Positions 44,422 to 46,908 of a stretch of 46,908 bases of DNA are shown in pieces (the first letter of the stretch is position 1; every line of letters begins with the position of its first letter). The notes under the pieces were generated by a model. It had not been told where the DNA came from, made no database searches, and saw nothing but the letters and a program-made list of their open reading frames with translations. The translations under genes and the position numbers were made by a program. Source of the DNA: Aerococcus sp. UBA6277 (GTDB taxonomy: Bacteria > Bacillota > Bacilli > Lactobacillales > Aerococcaceae); the NCBI RefSeq assembly GCF_002440555.1, contig NZ_DJUR01000043.1, positions 171,833 to 218,740 of the forward strand, written 5' to 3'.

Positions 44422-44994
44422 CTATTTCCATTTCGCTTCTGCTGTTGGTTCATAAGCAGCCATTTTCTCTAACAAGACTTCCGGATCAGTTTCAACCAAC
44501 AACATATCCCGGTATTGTTGATGCATAAACCCATGATCGACTTGGAAATCTAAAAAGTCCAACAAGCCATCATAGTAGTTATTCACATTCAAAATCCCGA
44601 TTGGTTTATCGTGGTAACCAACTTGCTTCCAGGAAATCACCTCAAACAACTCTTCCATGGTCCCTGGACCACCCGGCAAGGCAATAAACCCGTCAGACAA
44701 ATCAATCATCTGCGCCTTCCGTTCGTGCATCCCTTGGACAACAAACAATTTAGTCAGGTCAGGATGTTGAATATTATTGTCCGCCAACTTCTGTGGCACA
44801 ACCCCCATCACATCGCCGCCAAATGCCAAAGCCCCGTTCGCTACAGCAGCCATACAACCCACATTTGACCCGCCATAAACCAAAGTCCGCCCTGATTTAG
44901 CAATCACTTCGCCGACCCTTGTCGCCGTTTCTTCATACACCGGATCATCCCCAACAGCCGATCCCAAATATACCGCAACACTTTTAAGTTCCAT
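44422..44994 (-). CDS. LOG-family nucleoside 5-monophosphate phosphoribohydrolase
   Basis: The ATG at 44994 is eight bases from AAGGGG; a GTG at 45003 is less well placed. The 190-residue protein has the Rossmann-like opening VAVYLGSA, LVYGGSNVGCMAAVANGAL, and the signature PGGPGTMEELFEVISWKQ. LOG proteins split AMP-type nucleotides (cytokinin riboside monophosphate in plants) into base and ribose-5-phosphate. In bacteria they handle damaged or excess nucleotides. It borders IS30 copy 2. Confidence 0.92.
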   Translation of the reverse strand: MELKSVAVYLGSAVGDDPVYEETATRVGEVIAKSGRTLVYGGSNVGCMAAVANGALAFGGDVMGVVPQKLADNNIQHPDLTKLFVVQGMHERKAQMIDLSDGFIALPGGPGTMEELFEVISWKQVGYHDKPIGILNVNNYYDGLLDFLDFQVDHGFMHQQYRDMLLVETDPEVLLEKMAAYEPTAEAKWK

Positions 44995-45156
44995 ACATAA
45001 CACCCCTTCTTTCCCAATATTTTAGGCAAACCATCAGCATCTGACAAGTACCTCCCTAGAAAATGGCGAAACGCATCCTGCTGGTATTCTTTATCAAGCA
45101 TCCGCATTGACCCACCCCACGTATCCTGTCATAATACAAGTAGAAGAGGTGGTTAT

Positions 45157-45732
45157 ATGACAACAACATTAAATAAAATCGCATATGAAAACTTACAAGA
45201 CCAAGTAGTGGTGGATATCCGTGACAATACAACCTTCCGCCAAGGTCACTTGCCGAATAGCTTGAACGTCACAGCCAAACAAAAAAACAAATACTGGGAT
45301 GGCTTGGTCAAAAACAAAGAAAACCTCGTCATCCTTACAGATAAGGAAGAATCGCTTGTTGACTTTGAAGACTTAGATCCAAACGCTTATCTTCTTTTTG
45401 AAGATATCCCGCAAGAAGTATTGGTTACCAGTGCAGAAATCACTGCAGCAGATTTCTTACAATTGCCTGATGACCAGGATTATGTATTATTAGACTTACG
45501 TCACCCAGATGAAATTACCCGCCCAGCACCAGAGAAAAACTTGGTCAATATCCCACTAGAAAAGCTAGCGGATAACTTAGAAAAAATTGATAGCGACAAA
45601 GATATTTACATACTCTGTGGATCAGGCGGCCGCGCCACAGCAGGCGACGCCTACTTAACAGCACATGGCTACAACAAAACGCATGTCATCGAAGGCGGCA
45701 TCAAAGCAGTCATTCAACCACAAGGGGAATAA
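45157..45732 (+). CDS. Tandem rhodanese-like domain protein
   Basis: The 191-residue protein has two rhodanese-like halves: residues about 5-85 (VVDIRDNTTFRQGHLPNSLN) without a catalytic Cys, and about 95-190 with LLDLRHPDEITRP and the active-site loop YILCGSGGRA containing Cys. It could carry sulfane sulfur or act in redox signalling. The ribosome site is AGAGGTGG. It is monocistronic with a downstream terminator. The inactive first half follows the usual rhodanese pattern of regulatory and catalytic domains, though small for one. Confidence 0.87.
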   Translation: MTTTLNKIAYENLQDQVVVDIRDNTTFRQGHLPNSLNVTAKQKNKYWDGLVKNKENLVILTDKEESLVDFEDLDPNAYLLFEDIPQEVLVTSAEITAADFLQLPDDQDYVLLDLRHPDEITRPAPEKNLVNIPLEKLADNLEKIDSDKDIYILCGSGGRATAGDAYLTAHGYNKTHVIEGGIKAVIQPQGE

Positions 45733-45801
45733 TTGTTTTAGCTGTATTTTATTTTAATTTGCTATGTTGCTTTACTGAGGAGAATTTCCACTAATATTGC
45801 T

Positions 45802-45843
45802 AAAAAGATAGTGATTGCCAAGTCAGCGGTCACTATCTTTTTC
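45802..45843 (+). terminator. Terminator after the rhodanese gene
   Basis: AAAAAGATAGTGA pairs with TCACTATCTTTTTC over a 15-base loop. It lies about 70 bases after the stop codon. Confidence 0.85.
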
Positions 45844-45905
45844 ATTTGCGTGATTGTTTTCCTGGAATTTGAATGGGTTTTTTCCGTATTTTTTATCCAT
45901 TAGTG

Positions 45906-45911
45906 TATAAT
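45906..45911 (+). promoter_or_regulatory. Probable -10 of the polysaccharide deacetylase gene
   Basis: TATAAT preceded by GTG lies 35 bases upstream of the ATG. The -35 region is weak (TTTCCG-like with a long spacer). Confidence 0.45.
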
Positions 45912-45946
45912 GGACATATATTATATCTTATAGGGAGGAATAGAAC

Positions 45947-46828
45947 ATGTTGAAAAAATTACCCATTCTATTATTAACAGGTTTGCTTTTAGCTGGTTGT
46001 GCTGGAAATGAACAAGAAAATGGCGATGGGTCCCAAGAACAAGCTACTTCTAGTGAATCTTTAGAGGCTAACAATACTAATGATGGTGAAGATGCGGAAA
46101 GCATTGACCAAGATGAGGATACTAATGAAGAAACAGATAATCAAGTAGCTAACTACTATATCGACCCTGAGATTTCAAGTGTATTGCCGGCTAATGAGGA
46201 TGCGAACCCTAATGTTGTACTCGCCACTGTCGATGATGTACCAAGGAAGTTACCCGAAACACCAACGTCGTCAGTAGAGGAAGCACAAGCTATGGCCGAT
46301 CGCGGTATTTACGGGATTTTCTTCGTCAACGGTATGTACTTACAAGGTGAAGATGGCGAAGAAGGCAGGCATGCATTAAAAGAGATTGCCGACATGGGTC
46401 ATGTGATTGGTAACCACACGCTTACGCATTATAGTCTTGACCAAGTACCTGACGAAGAAACCTTGCGTCACGAAATTATTGGTAACCAAGATATTATTGA
46501 AGAAGTTATTGGTTATCGCCCACAATTCTTCCGTCCACCACACGGTATTGAAGCCCCAGGATTAGAAGGGATTTTAGAAGAAGAAAATATGGTGTCGATG
46601 AACTGGTCGTATGGTTTTGATTGGGACGAAAACTATTCAGACCCAGCAACGCTAGCAGATGTCATGGTGAACACTGAATTCTTATCCCCAGGCGCTAATT
46701 TATTAATGCACGACTTAACTTGGACTAACGAAGCTATGCCGGCCATACTAGACGGTATCCAAGCCAAAGGATATGAATTTGTTGACGCCCGTGACATCGC
46801 TACACGAGACGAAATGGCTGACTTATAA
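45947..46828 (+). CDS. Polysaccharide deacetylase lipoprotein (NodB domain)
   Basis: The 293-residue protein begins with a lipoprotein signal whose lipobox LLAGCAG sets the mature Cys18, then an acidic, Asn/Glu/Asp-rich spacer (about 20-80) and a NodB domain. Its motifs are ATVDDV (usual form TFDDG), GNHTLTH with the metal His pair, and FRPPHG. It would remove acetyl groups from peptidoglycan or another surface polymer, typically to resist lysozyme. GGGAGG precedes the ATG. The DDV motif keeps the two Asp residues but lacks the usual Gly. The last 80 bases of the window hold no gene I can support. Confidence 0.9.
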   Translation: MLKKLPILLLTGLLLAGCAGNEQENGDGSQEQATSSESLEANNTNDGEDAESIDQDEDTNEETDNQVANYYIDPEISSVLPANEDANPNVVLATVDDVPRKLPETPTSSVEEAQAMADRGIYGIFFVNGMYLQGEDGEEGRHALKEIADMGHVIGNHTLTHYSLDQVPDEETLRHEIIGNQDIIEEVIGYRPQFFRPPHGIEAPGLEGILEEENMVSMNWSYGFDWDENYSDPATLADVMVNTEFLSPGANLLMHDLTWTNEAMPAILDGIQAKGYEFVDARDIATRDEMADL

Positions 46829-46908
46829 TCTAACCACTTGATTTTTAAAAAATATTTATACACGCAAAAAGATAGTGTCTGTTTAGGTGAATCTCTACCC
46901 GAAAACTG

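Overview
The window is a piece of a low-GC Gram-positive chromosome of the Lactobacillales type. The evidence is a complete WalRK operon (walR-walK-walH-walI-walJ-htrA), rlmH, KtrAB potassium uptake, a water-forming NADH oxidase, acetolactate decarboxylase, strong AGGAGG-type ribosome binding sites and many T-tailed terminators. An Aerococcaceae-like member such as Aerococcus is my best guess, from gene content only. There are no rRNA or tRNA genes and no CRISPR array.

Layout. 1-2.3 kb: end of a beta-glucoside PTS operon (EIIC-EIIA end, 6-phospho-beta-glucosidase). 2.4-4.9 kb: a leftward Lrp regulator, aminotransferase and nicotinamidase-like set. 5.2-9.9 kb: a secreted DUF1002 protein, a VIT-family transporter, CstA and a glyoxalase II-like hydrolase. 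10-15 kb: rlmH, ktrB-ktrA, then an 885-base gene-free stretch with a cluster of DnaA boxes and a structured RNA. 13.6-22.8 kb: the wal operon, read leftward, with an extra DUF2207 membrane-protein gene between walI and walJ. 22.9-24.5 kb: a LysM/NlpC-P60 cell-wall hydrolase with a WalR box in its promoter. 24.8-28.2 kb: a CPBP protease, a second copy of the structured RNA, an FMN-binding oxidase-like protein and two broken genes. 28.2-38 kb: NADH oxidase, an AI-2E family protein, a cation:proton antiporter under a fluoride riboswitch, phosphoglycerate mutase, a dicarboxylate symporter, a YgjP-like peptidase and acetolactate decarboxylase. 38.2-44.4 kb: an accessory scar with truncated araC, aldolase and GH32 genes, two decayed IS30-family transposases and an intact amino-acid permease. 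44.4-46.9 kb: LOG-family hydrolase, rhodanese-like protein and polysaccharide deacetylase lipoprotein.

How parts work together. WalK/WalR sense and control wall metabolism; WalH and WalI normally modulate WalK, and the adjacent LysM/NlpC-P60 hydrolase looks like a direct WalR target. KtrB is the potassium channel subunit and KtrA its gating ring. The most novel signal is a pair of related leftward RNAs (about 13278-13543 and 25914-26291). They share a 5-prime hairpin with a compensating stem change, a similar 5-prime block and a 3-prime block, and each ends in its own terminator; I cannot assign them to a known family. Other notable signals are the DnaA-box cluster with nested inverted repeats, a fluoride riboswitch with an inserted hairpin, and a probable ATT start codon for ktrB.
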